Positions 43,532 to 52,981 are shown, counted from the first letter of the stretch. The stretch: 64,000 nt of DNA from CAWDMN01 sp963803155 (GCA_963803155.1 CAWDMN010000004.1:1-64000), one strand, 5' to 3'. Notes: generated from the letters alone by a model not told the origin. Program-made: numbers and translations.

Positions 43532-46225
43532 CTCATATTTCAACGACAGCATCGGATCGACTCGTGCGGCCCGGCGGGCCGGCAGATAGGTGGCCACAAA
43601 AGCAATACCTGCCAGGAGAATTCCCACTCCGCCGACCGTCGCGAGGTCATTTGGCATCACGCCAAAAAGAAAATTACTCAAAAGCCGCGTTGTGGCTATC
43701 GCTACGCCAACGCCAATACCAATTCCCACCAAAATCAGAACCGCTCCATGACGGAAAAAGAGCAGCAGAATCTGTTTGTGGTTGGCCCCCAACGCCATGC
43801 GGATCCCAATTTCATTGGTCCTCGCGTTTACGGAATAGGCAATCAATCCGTAAATCCCGACCGTCGCGAGGATCACCCCCAAAAGACTCAAAAGCCCCAG
43901 CAAAGTCGCGCCAAATCGTTGGATGGCCAGAGAACTCCAGGTTTCTGCCTCCACCGTATGGATCGATTGAGTTGGAAGACCAGGTGCAACCGACTGGATA
44001 GCTTTTTGTAGAGAGGTTGTGATGCCACTTGACAGGCCAGTAGTTCGGACAATCAAATCGCCATTGAGATCCCACGATTCAGCAAGTTGACTCTGCGGGA
44101 GGTAGAGTTGAGAATCTGTCATCCCTTTGGGACCAAATCCGCGGATGCTTCCAACCACTCCAACAATTTCAGCTGGATTAGACTGTTCAACAGCTGGAGG
44201 AACAGCAATCCGTTGGCCAATGGGATTCTGGCCCGGCCAAAACAGGCGGGCCATGGCTTCATTAATAATGGCCACCTTGGTTGTCCCGCGCATATCCGAG
44301 TCAGTCAGCCCGCGGCCCTTTAAAATTGGGATCCGCATGGTTTCAAAATAGTGGTTGTCGATCACATTCACCCAGGTACCTTGCGAGACGTGTCGTTCAA
44401 TTCCCTCAACGAGAATAAACGGGTTTGAAAACCAAGGCCTGAACACGCTAGCTGAGATCACCCCAGCCATCGCACGCACCCGCTCCAAGAGATCATGGAA
44501 AAATAGGGCTGAACGGACATTGCTGTGATGCCAGGAGGTCAAATCAATATTCTGCGCGATCAGACTTTTCGGATCGTATCCCAGGTTGGTAGAGAGCACT
44601 CTCTGCATGCTTCGGATGAAAAGCCCCGTGCCAACCAGCAGCGGCAGGCAAAGGGCAATTTCCGCAATCGCCAGCGTGTTGCGCAATCGCGACTTGCCGC
44701 GTCCCGTAGCGCCTCCTTGAGTTTTCAGGGCGGAGAGAAGATCGATTTGAGTGGTTTTCCAGGCTGGCGCCATTCCAAACAGAATCGTGGTTAGCAACGC
44801 GAGCCCAGCCGTGCAAACCAGTACAGGCCAATTGAGACCCAAGCTCAGCGAATCGATTCGGACGCCTCCAGGAAGGGAATAGGCGCTGAGGACTCGAACA
44901 ATCCCGAACATGATTAGCAAACCAACTACAGCGCCGGCCATCGATAACAACAATCCCTCCAACAGCAGTTGCCGGATCAAGCGAAAACGCCCCGCTCCCA
45001 GGGAAAGCCGCACAGCCATCTCTTTGCGCCGCTGTTCAGCTCTTGCCAACAGGAGGTTGGCCACGCTGGCACAGGTAATCAAAAGCGTGAACCCCACGAC
45101 ACCAGCGAGCATGAAGAGAAACCGGTTGAGATCTTTGTGGTCGTCTGAAGAGATTGCGATAGCCGAAACCAGCCTTGTCTCAATGAACAGCTTTTGAGTA
45201 TATTCGGATGAAGAGTTCGTTCTTCTGGCGTGTACGTTTCTGAAGATTGTGGTCAATATAGTTGAGGCTTGATCTTGGTTTACGTTGGGGGAAAAGCGCC
45301 CAGCCAGCCGAAGCCAATTGATTGGAGAGTAATTATTGCGTACCTGTTCGCTATATAAATTGCCAAAAGGAGAAAGAGCTTCAGCCATAGTGAGCGGGAT
45401 GAAAACAGCAGGTTCGTAGGATAAATCCAGACCGCGAAAATCATCGGGCGTGACCCCTACAATGAGGAATTGAAGATTATTAAGCTTAACAGTTTTCCCC
45501 AGCACACTTGGATCCGAGGAAAAATGACTTTTCCAGAAACGGCCGCTCAGAACAAGAACAGGCTCCGCCCCAATGCTTTTGCATTCGAATGGCAAAAAGA
45601 ATCTTCCCTTTTGTGGAACGATGCCCAGAGCCGTAAAGTAATTGTCGCTAACGGAGAGGTGGTCGATACGGACAGTCTCCATACCGTCGTTGAAGTAAAT
45701 TTCGCCTGGGGCCCTTCCATAAGCAGCCAGGCTAGAAAAAACTCCCGCCGTATTTTTGAAGTCTAGGTATTCAGTATATAAAAGCGCATCCCAACCCGGC
45801 GAGGGAACATGCACCGGCTGGAATAATTGATGCGGATCCTTGATGTGCAACGGACGAATCAAGACAGCATCGATTAAATTAAAAATGGTAATGTTCGCGC
45901 CGATACCGAGAGCGAGCGATAAAATGACAGCTACGCAAAAGCCTGGATTTTTGACCAACCCGCGGAGGCCATAGCGCAAATCCTGCCGCGCCTCTTCTAA
46001 CCATCGGATGCCAAAGGTGTCGCGGCATTTTTCCTTGGTTTGCTCGATGCCGCCGAATTCGCGCAGCGCCGCGTCGCGAGCTTCGTCCGGGCTCATGCCG
46101 GCCCGGAGGTTCTTTTCAATCTCGCAATCCAGATGAAAGCGGAGTTCCTCGGAGAGCTGCTCTTCCAACTTGCTTTTATGAAAAATCGCCTGAATCATTT
46201 TGTACAGCTGAGTCAGTCTCTTCAT
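43529..46225 (-). CDS. ADOP-family permease 1
   Basis: 898 residues. Residues 1-80 are the ADOP prefix (KLEEQLSEELRFHLDCEIEK, SPDEARDAALREFGGIEQTK). Two MacB-type repeats follow, each with a periplasmic core domain and FtsX-type helices; the first helix is near residue 95 (NPGFCVAVILSLALGIGAN), further helices near 380, 430, 470 and at the C-terminus (EIGIRMALGANHKQIL, YLPARRAARVDPM). The family acts like MacB permeases without an adjacent ATPase. No ATP-binding protein is present here. It is last of three tandem copies downstream of PadR. AGGAAC lies before the ATG. Confidence 0.93.
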   Translation of the reverse strand: MKRLTQLYKMIQAIFHKSKLEEQLSEELRFHLDCEIEKNLRAGMSPDEARDAALREFGGIEQTKEKCRDTFGIRWLEEARQDLRYGLRGLVKNPGFCVAVILSLALGIGANITIFNLIDAVLIRPLHIKDPHQLFQPVHVPSPGWDALLYTEYLDFKNTAGVFSSLAAYGRAPGEIYFNDGMETVRIDHLSVSDNYFTALGIVPQKGRFFLPFECKSIGAEPVLVLSGRFWKSHFSSDPSVLGKTVKLNNLQFLIVGVTPDDFRGLDLSYEPAVFIPLTMAEALSPFGNLYSEQVRNNYSPINWLRLAGRFSPNVNQDQASTILTTIFRNVHARRTNSSSEYTQKLFIETRLVSAIAISSDDHKDLNRFLFMLAGVVGFTLLITCASVANLLLARAEQRRKEMAVRLSLGAGRFRLIRQLLLEGLLLSMAGAVVGLLIMFGIVRVLSAYSLPGGVRIDSLSLGLNWPVLVCTAGLALLTTILFGMAPAWKTTQIDLLSALKTQGGATGRGKSRLRNTLAIAEIALCLPLLVGTGLFIRSMQRVLSTNLGYDPKSLIAQNIDLTSWHHSNVRSALFFHDLLERVRAMAGVISASVFRPWFSNPFILVEGIERHVSQGTWVNVIDNHYFETMRIPILKGRGLTDSDMRGTTKVAIINEAMARLFWPGQNPIGQRIAVPPAVEQSNPAEIVGVVGSIRGFGPKGMTDSQLYLPQSQLAESWDLNGDLIVRTTGLSSGITTSLQKAIQSVAPGLPTQSIHTVEAETWSSLAIQRFGATLLGLLSLLGVILATVGIYGLIAYSVNARTNEIGIRMALGANHKQILLLFFRHGAVLILVGIGIGVGVAIATTRLLSNFLFGVMPNDLATVGGVGILLAGIAFVATYLPARRAARVDPMLSLKYE

Positions 46226-46256
46226 ATGTTCCTACTTATAGCGGTAAGCTGAAGAA

Positions 46257-46508
46257 CTATGCTTCGCGGTGCGGTTCCCCTCCTCGGGCGAGGTTGTTAA
46301 ATCCGCCCTGGCGGAAGGGGCGGCCGAGACGAAGTCGAGACCGGGGTGATGCGATCCCTCTTGCTGAGCAGCATCCAACCACCCCTGTCCGTCCGCTCGT
46401 TGGCGGACGGACTTCCCCTTCCGCAGAGGCGGATTTTCCAACCTTCTCCAAGGAGGGGAGCCGCAGGACACAATCTGCTTCCTTGTCCCCACCTGCAAAG
46501 TGGGGACA
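46257..46508. repeat. ADOP-linked hairpin repeat R1
   Basis: Contains CCCCTCCTCGGGCGAGG, CGGCCGAGACGAAGTCGAG, GTCCGTCCG/CGGACGGAC and CCTTCTCCAAGGAGGGG hairpins. Pieces occur in the same order in R2 (49,306) and R3 (52,205), and its right part in R4. It begins about 30 nt upstream of permease 1's start. Confidence 0.65.
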
Positions 46509-46582
46509 GGGCCCCAAAAGCGCCTGCGGGACAAATATTCATAAATAGAGAATTCCGTGACCCGTTTGAATCCGCCTCCCGC

Positions 46583-46607
46583 TGATCACTGACCACTAAC
46601 CACTGCT
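46583..46607. repeat. Degenerate 7-bp tandem repeat, three units
   Basis: Units tgatcac, tgaccac, taaccac lie immediately past the stop codon of permease 2, mirroring the array past permease 1. Confidence 0.6.
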
Positions 46608-49280
46608 TTATTCCCAACGAAGCGCTTCCAGCGGATCCACCTGGATGGCCCGGCGAACGGGAATATAACAGGCAAGAAAGACAATCACACCCATCAAGCA
46701 TGGCACGCCGAAAAATATCAACGCATCCGTTTTGGAAATGCCGTGAAGTTGATGAGCCAAGATTTGGGCCAGTCCTAAAGCTAAGGGGATTCCGGCGACT
46801 ATTCCTCCCAAAAGCATAACGGCAGCAGCTCTCGCGACCAGACGGCGTATATCATTGGGGCGCGCTCCTAATGCGATCCGCAATCCGATTTCACGGCTGC
46901 CCGCCAAAACCATTTGTGCCATGACTCCAAAGATGCCCAACCCTGCCAGGAAAACAGTGAGAATAGCGGTGAGGCTGGAAAAAAGAGCCGTCATTTTGGG
47001 TTGTGCGACCGCTGCCTCCAATTGGGCGGACATAGGTCCAGCAGGTTGAACCGAGATGTTTTCGTCCAAAACGCTTATCTGTTGGGAAAGCGCATTCAAG
47101 AGCGGCCGCGGATCACCTTGTATTCTGAGCAGGACACAAGCATCCCCATCATAGTCGAGTGGCAATGGCAAATAAATGCGAGGGCGGGGGGATTCCCATA
47201 AATCGTGGTGGCGCAGATCCTTCACTACTCCAACGATTTCATGTCCTGCTGAATCTTTGGGAAGAAACAGTTTTCGTCCGAGAGGATCCTCCCCTGGCCA
47301 GATTTGTTGAGCCAGTGTTCGATTGACGATTAGAACATTGGATTTGTTTTGGACATCCAGCCGTGTGAACTCGCGTCCGGAGGTTAATTCCAAGCCGATG
47401 GTTTGAAAGTATTCCGGAGAAACATAGTCGGGGAATGCCACGGCATCTGGTTTGTTCCCATCCGTTGATCGCAATCTCATAGCTGCCATGCCAACCATGC
47501 TGAAAGGAGTGTCGGCTGCTGCCGCAATTCCCTGCAATTGCGGCCACCGGTTTACCAACGCAGTGACTTCCCGATAAAAGAGAGAGCCAACGCTCAATGG
47601 CCCTCCCAGTTCCATGGGATTCAACTCCATGATTGTGACGCCGGCTGGATCAATGCCTGGATTTACTGTTTTTAAATGCCAGAAGCTCCTCGCCAACAAT
47701 CCCGCGCTAATGGATAGAGCCAGGGAAACGGCAATTTGGGCGGCAACCAGAAAATGACGCGCGGAATATCGTTTCCATCCGCCAGCCGGTTGTGTGCCTG
47801 ATCTTAAAGCGTCGAAGAGATTTTGACGGATCGAATGAATTGCCGGGAATAATCCGACAACCAGGGTGCAAGCAATGGCCACCAAAAGAGAAAATAAAAA
47901 CACCCGAATGTTGTACTGTGGTTCATATTCCAAAGAGATGGGATATGGGATTGGCAAAGAGGGAAGAATTCGAATCATTCCAATGGAAAGAAGGCCGCTC
48001 AAGCCTGCACCCAGCGAGCTCAACACCAGAGTCTCAGTCAGCAATTGACTCATTAGCCTGCGGGCCCCAGCTCCCAGAGCCATACGAATGCTCATTTCCT
48101 TCCGGCGGGCGGCGAATTGGGAAAGCATCAAATTCGCCACCGTCAAGCAAACGATGAGCAGCAGCAGGAGCCCCGAGATCTGCATTAAGCGCATTAAAAC
48201 AATAATGGGCTCGCGAAAAGCAGGCCAGAATCGGGCTTGTTGCGCAGTCTGGAGAAGGAGCGAGCGCTTGTTATTAGACGCTGGATAGGTTTGTTCCAAT
48301 TGCCTGGCAATGGTTTTCATTTCCGTCTGAGCCATTTGGAGGGTGGCCGGAGGAACGATCCTTCCCACGGCGAGCAGCCAACGGATATTCCGCTCCTGGA
48401 GCATGGCGGCGGGAAATCCCGCTGGTAGTCCAGCCTTGGAGAGCGGCAGCCATAACTGGGGAGATCGGCCCCAATCCAAATTGATCCCTTTGAAGCTTTG
48501 CGGAACCACTCCGAGAACCGCATATTCCCGGTTATTCACCAACAAAGATCGCCCGGAAAGACTCCGATCCGTTCCAAAGAGTTGGCTCCACAAAACATCA
48601 TTGATGACTACTCCCGGCGGGCTGGAAGCATTCTCACTCTCCTGAGTGCTGAAAGTCCGCCCCCAAAGGGACTTGACGCCCAGAACTGAAAAGTAATCTT
48701 GAGAGACAATCTCGGAAGAGACCAGCCGGTTCTTCCCCTGGATCTTTACCTTGACTGGAACGCGGGCATAGGCAGCCACTTTCGAAAGGGTCTGGGAAGT
48801 TTTGCGGAGATTCAGAAAATCCGGGTACGAAACGGCATCGTAACCCGAATAATTCGATCCGGTGGAGTAGAGTACCGCAAGCTGGCCTGGATCCGGAACC
48901 GGCAAGGGACGAAGGAAAATCGATTCGATCAAACTAAAGATCCCACAGTTGATGCCAATGCCGATACCCAGGATTACGGTTATGATGACCGTGTGTAACC
49001 AGCGTTGACGCAGACGACGCAAGCTATAACGAAGATCTTGCCAGATTTCTTCCAGCCAATGAACGCCAAAGGTGTCGCGGCATTTTTCCTTGGTCTGCTC
49101 GACACCGCCGAATTCGCGTAGCGCCGCGTCACGAGCCTCTTCCGGACTCATCCCGGCCTGGAGATTCTTCTCGATTTCACAATCCAGATGAAAGCGAAGC
49201 TCTTCGGAGAGCTGCTCTTCCAACTTGTTTTTATGAAAAAGAACTCGAATTATTTTATAGAGCTGCATCAGTTTTTTCAT
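46608..49280 (-). CDS. ADOP-family permease 2
   Basis: 890 residues. The first 75 residues match the prefix of permease 1 very closely, including the KCRDTF stretch, and then identity drops. The first membrane segment (VIITVILGIGIGINCGIF) and the periplasmic domains differ greatly from its neighbours. MacB/FtsX helices near 375, 430 and 480 and the C-terminal EIGLRIALGARPNDIRRL and IPVRRAIQVDPLEAL are typical. No ATPase is adjacent. AGGGAG lies before the ATG. The pattern of a constant head and divergent body is shared by all three copies. Confidence 0.93.
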   Translation of the reverse strand: MKKLMQLYKIIRVLFHKNKLEEQLSEELRFHLDCEIEKNLQAGMSPEEARDAALREFGGVEQTKEKCRDTFGVHWLEEIWQDLRYSLRRLRQRWLHTVIITVILGIGIGINCGIFSLIESIFLRPLPVPDPGQLAVLYSTGSNYSGYDAVSYPDFLNLRKTSQTLSKVAAYARVPVKVKIQGKNRLVSSEIVSQDYFSVLGVKSLWGRTFSTQESENASSPPGVVINDVLWSQLFGTDRSLSGRSLLVNNREYAVLGVVPQSFKGINLDWGRSPQLWLPLSKAGLPAGFPAAMLQERNIRWLLAVGRIVPPATLQMAQTEMKTIARQLEQTYPASNNKRSLLLQTAQQARFWPAFREPIIVLMRLMQISGLLLLLIVCLTVANLMLSQFAARRKEMSIRMALGAGARRLMSQLLTETLVLSSLGAGLSGLLSIGMIRILPSLPIPYPISLEYEPQYNIRVFLFSLLVAIACTLVVGLFPAIHSIRQNLFDALRSGTQPAGGWKRYSARHFLVAAQIAVSLALSISAGLLARSFWHLKTVNPGIDPAGVTIMELNPMELGGPLSVGSLFYREVTALVNRWPQLQGIAAAADTPFSMVGMAAMRLRSTDGNKPDAVAFPDYVSPEYFQTIGLELTSGREFTRLDVQNKSNVLIVNRTLAQQIWPGEDPLGRKLFLPKDSAGHEIVGVVKDLRHHDLWESPRPRIYLPLPLDYDGDACVLLRIQGDPRPLLNALSQQISVLDENISVQPAGPMSAQLEAAVAQPKMTALFSSLTAILTVFLAGLGIFGVMAQMVLAGSREIGLRIALGARPNDIRRLVARAAAVMLLGGIVAGIPLALGLAQILAHQLHGISKTDALIFFGVPCLMGVIVFLACYIPVRRAIQVDPLEALRWE

Positions 49281-49305
49281 GTCTCCCTATTTGTTTCAGC
49301 AAGCT

Positions 49306-49475
49306 GAAGGGCGATGCTTCGCGGCATAGTTCCCCGCCTCGGACGAGGCGGGGTGCCCGAAGGGCGGGGTGGTGCGATCCCAGGGACCGAGCAGCTTCCA
49401 ACCACCCCTGTCCGTCCGACAACAAGCGGACGGACTTCCCCTCCTTGTCCATGGAGGGGAGTCGCAGGGTGCGGT
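49306..49475. repeat. ADOP-linked hairpin repeat R2
   Basis: Hairpins CCCCGCCTC/GAGGCGGGG, GCCCGAAGGGC, GTCCGTCCG/CGGACGGAC and CCCCTCC/GGAGGGG follow the order of R1. It starts about 25 nt upstream of permease 2's start codon, after AATGCTTCGCGGC-type sequence common to all three copies. Confidence 0.65.
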
Positions 49476-49524
49476 CAAAACCATGCACTTTCCAAACACT
49501 AACACCATCCGCCTATAAGCTGCT

Positions 49525-52179
49525 TTATTCACTTCGCAACGACACCAAGGGATCCACCTGGGTGGCCCGGCGCGCCGGAAAGAAACAGGCCAGCCCCGTA
49601 ATCAAGGCAAAGAAAAGGGAAGAAATTACCAATACGCTCAAGTCCGTGGACGTGATTCCATATAACAAGTTGGCGGCAATTTTTCTAAACAAGAAAACTA
49701 AAATCAATCCTGAACTGATCCCCAAAGCCAGCAGTCCAGTGCTTTGTTTGAACACCAGTAGAAAAACATTCTTAGCCTGGGCTCCCAACGCAATGCGGAT
49801 TCCGAATTCACGCATTCGTTGATGGGTGTGATAAGAAATGAGCCCATACAAGCCTATGGCAGCCAAAAGCAGAGCAATAGCTCCCATACCGCCCATCAGT
49901 AATGCCATTTGGATCCAATCCATGGTTCTAAAATGAATCAGCTGTTTAAGAGTGACGACTTCGGACACAGGGAGACTTTTATCCAGGGATTGGAGCTCCG
50001 TACGCACACTTTTTGCCAGAGCCTCAGGGTCGCCGGCAGTCTCGACCAGCAGAGTAATTTCAATCCGGGTGAACTGCGAATAAGAGAGATAGATATATGG
50101 TTCTGGTTTTTCGTTGATCGCATTGATTCTGGCATCTTCCACTACGCCCACAATTTGATACTCTTCTTTTTCGTCCCAGCCCACTAATATTCTACGGTCG
50201 AGCGGATTTTCATTTGGCCAAAAGCGCCGGGCCATCGTGCCATTAATGATGGCCACCCGTTGGCTGACTGCGGTGTCATGGTCATCAAAAAATCTTCCCT
50301 TCTGGATTCGAGTCCCCATTACTCTAAAAAAATCGGGACCGACTGCATTGTATAAGATGTGCAGATTATTCTTGCCAGAAGGCATGGAATATCCTGGAAT
50401 CACGGCATTAACCGATGAGCCTCCTTCCGAGAGGCTCATCGGCGCCCGCATGGCAAAAGTGACACCCTTGACGCCAGGCAGGCGTTTGACTCTGTCAACC
50501 CATTGCTGATAAAGATTGCGCAAAACAGGAGGGTCGTAAAAAGCGTAGGTACTTGCCAACAACATGTCCTTCCGTTCAAATCCCAACTGCGCGCGCCAGG
50601 CATTCAGCAAGCTTCCACAAAAGAGAGCCGTCTCCACCAGCAGAGCCATGGAGATCGCTATCTGGCTGATGATCAGGGAGTGGCGCCAGGTAATGAACTT
50701 CCATCGAGCAAGGGATTTTGACACTTCTCCTTTTAATTCGGGGGCTAATTGCACTCGAGTGGCCTTAAAAGCGGGAGTTATCCCAAACAGAAAACCAGTA
50801 AGCAGGGTGATTAAAAAAGTGAAGGCAAATACCCGTGTCCCCATTTGAAAAGAAAATGCATCGGGCAAAAATGGCGTGTCTAGTGAAACTTGAATCAATT
50901 GGGTGAACCAGCGGCAGATCAACAAACTCACGGCTCCTCCGGCAGTTGCCAGGAGCAAATTTTCCGTCAACAGCTGCCGCACCAGCCGTCCTCTCCCCGC
51001 ACCCAGAGCAAGACGAGTAGCGAATTCTTTCCGACGAATATCGGCCCGTGCCATGAGGAGATTGGCCACGTTGATGCAACACATCAGCAGGATTAGCACG
51101 ACAATGCCCGACAGCAGCAACCCTTCCGATCCAGCCTGCTTGAGCTGATAATCGAGCTCCGATTGGACAAGCATTGTTCCCCTTTTTTCTCGGGTGGGAA
51201 ATGTCCGTTCCAGCCTGCTTAAAATCCCCGCCATTTCCGCTTCCGCTTGACGAACGCTGCCCCCTTCCGCCAACCGTCCTATGATTCGAAAACTGGCGGA
51301 ATCTCTTTGCGAAAATTCATTTCCAAAACCAATCAAACTGGCGAATCGGGCGGGAATCCAAATGTCGTAGTTGTAAACCACATTGTCATTTTTGAACTTT
51401 TGGGAAAGCACTCCCATAATCAGACAATTGGCTTGATTGATTAGCACTGATTTGCCGATCACACTAGGATTGCCTCCGAAACGGCGCTGCCAAAAGCTAT
51501 GACTTATGACCGCTACCATTTCGGTTCTGTTCTGTTGAAAATCTATTGGGATGTATGCTCTTCCCAGGCCTGTCTGAATATCCAGCACTGAAAAATAATT
51601 ATCGGAGGTAAATGCCGTCGTTAGTTGTTCCGGCAAACCATCTCCCCGGATGGTGACACCCCGGCTGCTCCAGGCGGCCAAGCCTGAAAACAATTGGTCC
51701 TGCTCACGGAAGTCCGCGTAGTCAGGAAAAGAGAACAACGAATCTAGGCTCTCTTTTGTCGCTGTCGATAATCTTGCCAGCTGATATGCCTTGGGAACTT
51801 GCGACGGCCTGAACCACATCCCATCCATGATGCTGAAGATGGTGGAATTGGCTCCTATGCCCAGCGCCAAGGTGGCGATTGCCACGGCAGTGAAACCAGG
51901 AGACTTGAGAAGCATTCGAAATCCAAAGCGTACGTCCTGCCAAAATTCTTCGAGAATGCGGATCGCCCAAACATCGCGGCATTTTTCCTTGGTTTGTTCG
52001 ATGCCGCCGAATTCGCGCAGCGCCGCATCACGAGCTTCTTCCGCGCTCAGACCAGCCTGGAGGTTTTTCTCAATCTCGCAATCCAGATGAAAACGGACCT
52101 CTTCGGAAAGCCGCTCTTCTAATTCGCTTTTATGAAAATGCGTCTGAATCATTTTGCAGAGCAGCATCAGTCTATTCAT
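49525..52179 (-). CDS. ADOP-family permease 3
   Basis: 884 residues, first of the three in transcription order after PadR. The prefix (ELEERLSEEVRFHLDCEIEK, AEEARDAALREFGGIEQTK) is slightly more diverged than in copies 1 and 2. The body has FTAVAIATLALGIGANSTIF as first helix, later helices near 365, 420 and 460, and the C-terminal EFGIRIALGAQAKNVF and FPARRATQVDPLVSL. Function is inferred from the MacB/FtsX fold: ABC-type export or mechanotransmission; no ATPase or adaptor is adjacent. AGGAAG lies before the ATG. Confidence 0.93.
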   Translation of the reverse strand: MNRLMLLCKMIQTHFHKSELEERLSEEVRFHLDCEIEKNLQAGLSAEEARDAALREFGGIEQTKEKCRDVWAIRILEEFWQDVRFGFRMLLKSPGFTAVAIATLALGIGANSTIFSIMDGMWFRPSQVPKAYQLARLSTATKESLDSLFSFPDYADFREQDQLFSGLAAWSSRGVTIRGDGLPEQLTTAFTSDNYFSVLDIQTGLGRAYIPIDFQQNRTEMVAVISHSFWQRRFGGNPSVIGKSVLINQANCLIMGVLSQKFKNDNVVYNYDIWIPARFASLIGFGNEFSQRDSASFRIIGRLAEGGSVRQAEAEMAGILSRLERTFPTREKRGTMLVQSELDYQLKQAGSEGLLLSGIVVLILLMCCINVANLLMARADIRRKEFATRLALGAGRGRLVRQLLTENLLLATAGGAVSLLICRWFTQLIQVSLDTPFLPDAFSFQMGTRVFAFTFLITLLTGFLFGITPAFKATRVQLAPELKGEVSKSLARWKFITWRHSLIISQIAISMALLVETALFCGSLLNAWRAQLGFERKDMLLASTYAFYDPPVLRNLYQQWVDRVKRLPGVKGVTFAMRAPMSLSEGGSSVNAVIPGYSMPSGKNNLHILYNAVGPDFFRVMGTRIQKGRFFDDHDTAVSQRVAIINGTMARRFWPNENPLDRRILVGWDEKEEYQIVGVVEDARINAINEKPEPYIYLSYSQFTRIEITLLVETAGDPEALAKSVRTELQSLDKSLPVSEVVTLKQLIHFRTMDWIQMALLMGGMGAIALLLAAIGLYGLISYHTHQRMREFGIRIALGAQAKNVFLLVFKQSTGLLALGISSGLILVFLFRKIAANLLYGITSTDLSVLVISSLFFALITGLACFFPARRATQVDPLVSLRSE

Positions 52180-52204
52180 GGCTTCCTACTTGTTTCAGCA
52201 ATCT

Positions 52205-52350
52205 GCAAAGCAATGCTTCGCGGCATGGTCCCCGCCTCGGACGAGGCCGTTAAATTCGTCCTGGCGGAAGGGGTGCTCGAAGCGCGGGGTGGTGCAATCC
52301 CAGTTGCTATGCGGCATTCAACCACCTTCGTCAGGGTGCGATCAAGATGG
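52205..52350. repeat. ADOP-linked hairpin repeat R3
   Basis: Begins GCAATGCTTCGCGGCATGG and carries CCCCGCCTCGGACGAGGC, GGCGGAAGGGGTGCTCGAA and GGGGTGGTGCAATCCCAG, as in R1 and R2, but is shorter and more decayed. It lies directly upstream of permease 3. Confidence 0.6.
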
Positions 52351-52477
52351 TCGCATGTTCCAAACACACTCCTTCATGGGCGAATAAAGCGCAATCGTTC
52401 CCGCGTGGACCTTAGGTAGAGTCCATTTTAAAAGTCGTTTTCGACGAATGATCCTAATGCCGATGAAAGAGGCCAAT

Positions 52478-52545
52478 CCTTGTAGGGCGGTTGTGTCAAC
52501 CGCCGGGGCTGTTTCCCCGGCGTTTTACAAAAACGCCCTACAAGG
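52478..52545. repeat. Cloverleaf-shaped repeat, copy 2
   Basis: A perfect 12-bp outer stem CCTTGTAGGGCG/CGCCCTACAAGG encloses three hairpins: GGTTG-tgt-CAACC, GCCGGGG-ctgttt-CCCCGGC and GTTTT-aca-AAAAC. It lies between the PadR gene and permease 3, 46 nt past the PadR stop. It may reduce read-through or be a mobile structural repeat. Confidence 0.85.
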
Positions 52546-52590
52546 ATGGTCATTCCTCGCAGCTCAAAATATAGACTTTATACAAAGACT

Positions 52591-52923
52591 CTAGGAAGTC
52601 TGCAATATCTGCGCCACAGCCGCCGCCAGGCGCTCCCAGTTGGTGGTTTCCGCCTCCAACTGTTTTTTCCCTGCCCTAGTGATCCGGTAATACTTGGCTT
52701 TGCGGTTATTGTCTGACGTGCCCCAATCCGAAGCGATCCAACCCTGTTGTTCCAAGCGATAGAGCGCCGGATAAAGCGAACCTTGCTGTACTTTGAGAAT
52801 ATCTTTGGAAATTTGCTGAATCCGCTGTGAGATGCCATAGCCGTGCGCGGGTTCCAGTGCCACGGTCTTCAAGATGAGCATGTCCAGCGTGCCCTGCAAT
52901 AAATCAATATTGGATTTGGTCAT
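52591..52923 (-). CDS. PadR-family transcriptional regulator
   Basis: About 110 residues, the minimal PadR winged-helix type. Motifs are LLQGTLDMLILKTVALEPAHGYGI, QQGSLYPALYRLEQQGW and NRKAKYYRITRAGKKQLE. The ATG at 52923 is preceded by AAGGAG; an upstream Met would include the promoter. PadR genes are commonly found ahead of ADOP permeases, so it probably controls the three permease genes and its own expression. A 10-bp perfect inverted repeat spans its promoter. Effector unknown. Confidence 0.95.
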   Translation of the reverse strand: MTKSNIDLLQGTLDMLILKTVALEPAHGYGISQRIQQISKDILKVQQGSLYPALYRLEQQGWIASDWGTSDNNRKAKYYRITRAGKKQLEAETTNWERLAAAVAQILQTS

Positions 52924-52940
52924 GAAGTCTCTCCTTGATG

Positions 52941-52975
52941 TTCTACAGGAAAGCATAAAGAAGCCTCCTGTAGAA
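52941..52975. promoter_or_regulatory. Inverted-repeat operator over the padR promoter
   Basis: TTCTACAGGA (52941-52950) and TCCTGTAGAA (52966-52975) are a perfect 10-bp inverted repeat with a 15-nt spacer. One arm lies between the -35 and -10, the other across the expected transcription start. This placement fits autorepression by PadR. Confidence 0.65.
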
Positions 52976-52981
52976 TGTCAA
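52952..52981 (-). promoter_or_regulatory. Sigma-70-type promoter of padR
   Basis: On the minus strand TTGACA (52981-52976) and TATGCT (52957-52952) are separated by 18 nt. The expected start site near 52945 leaves a leader of about 20 nt with the AAGGAG ribosome-binding site. It is the best promoter seen by eye in the window. Confidence 0.7.
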
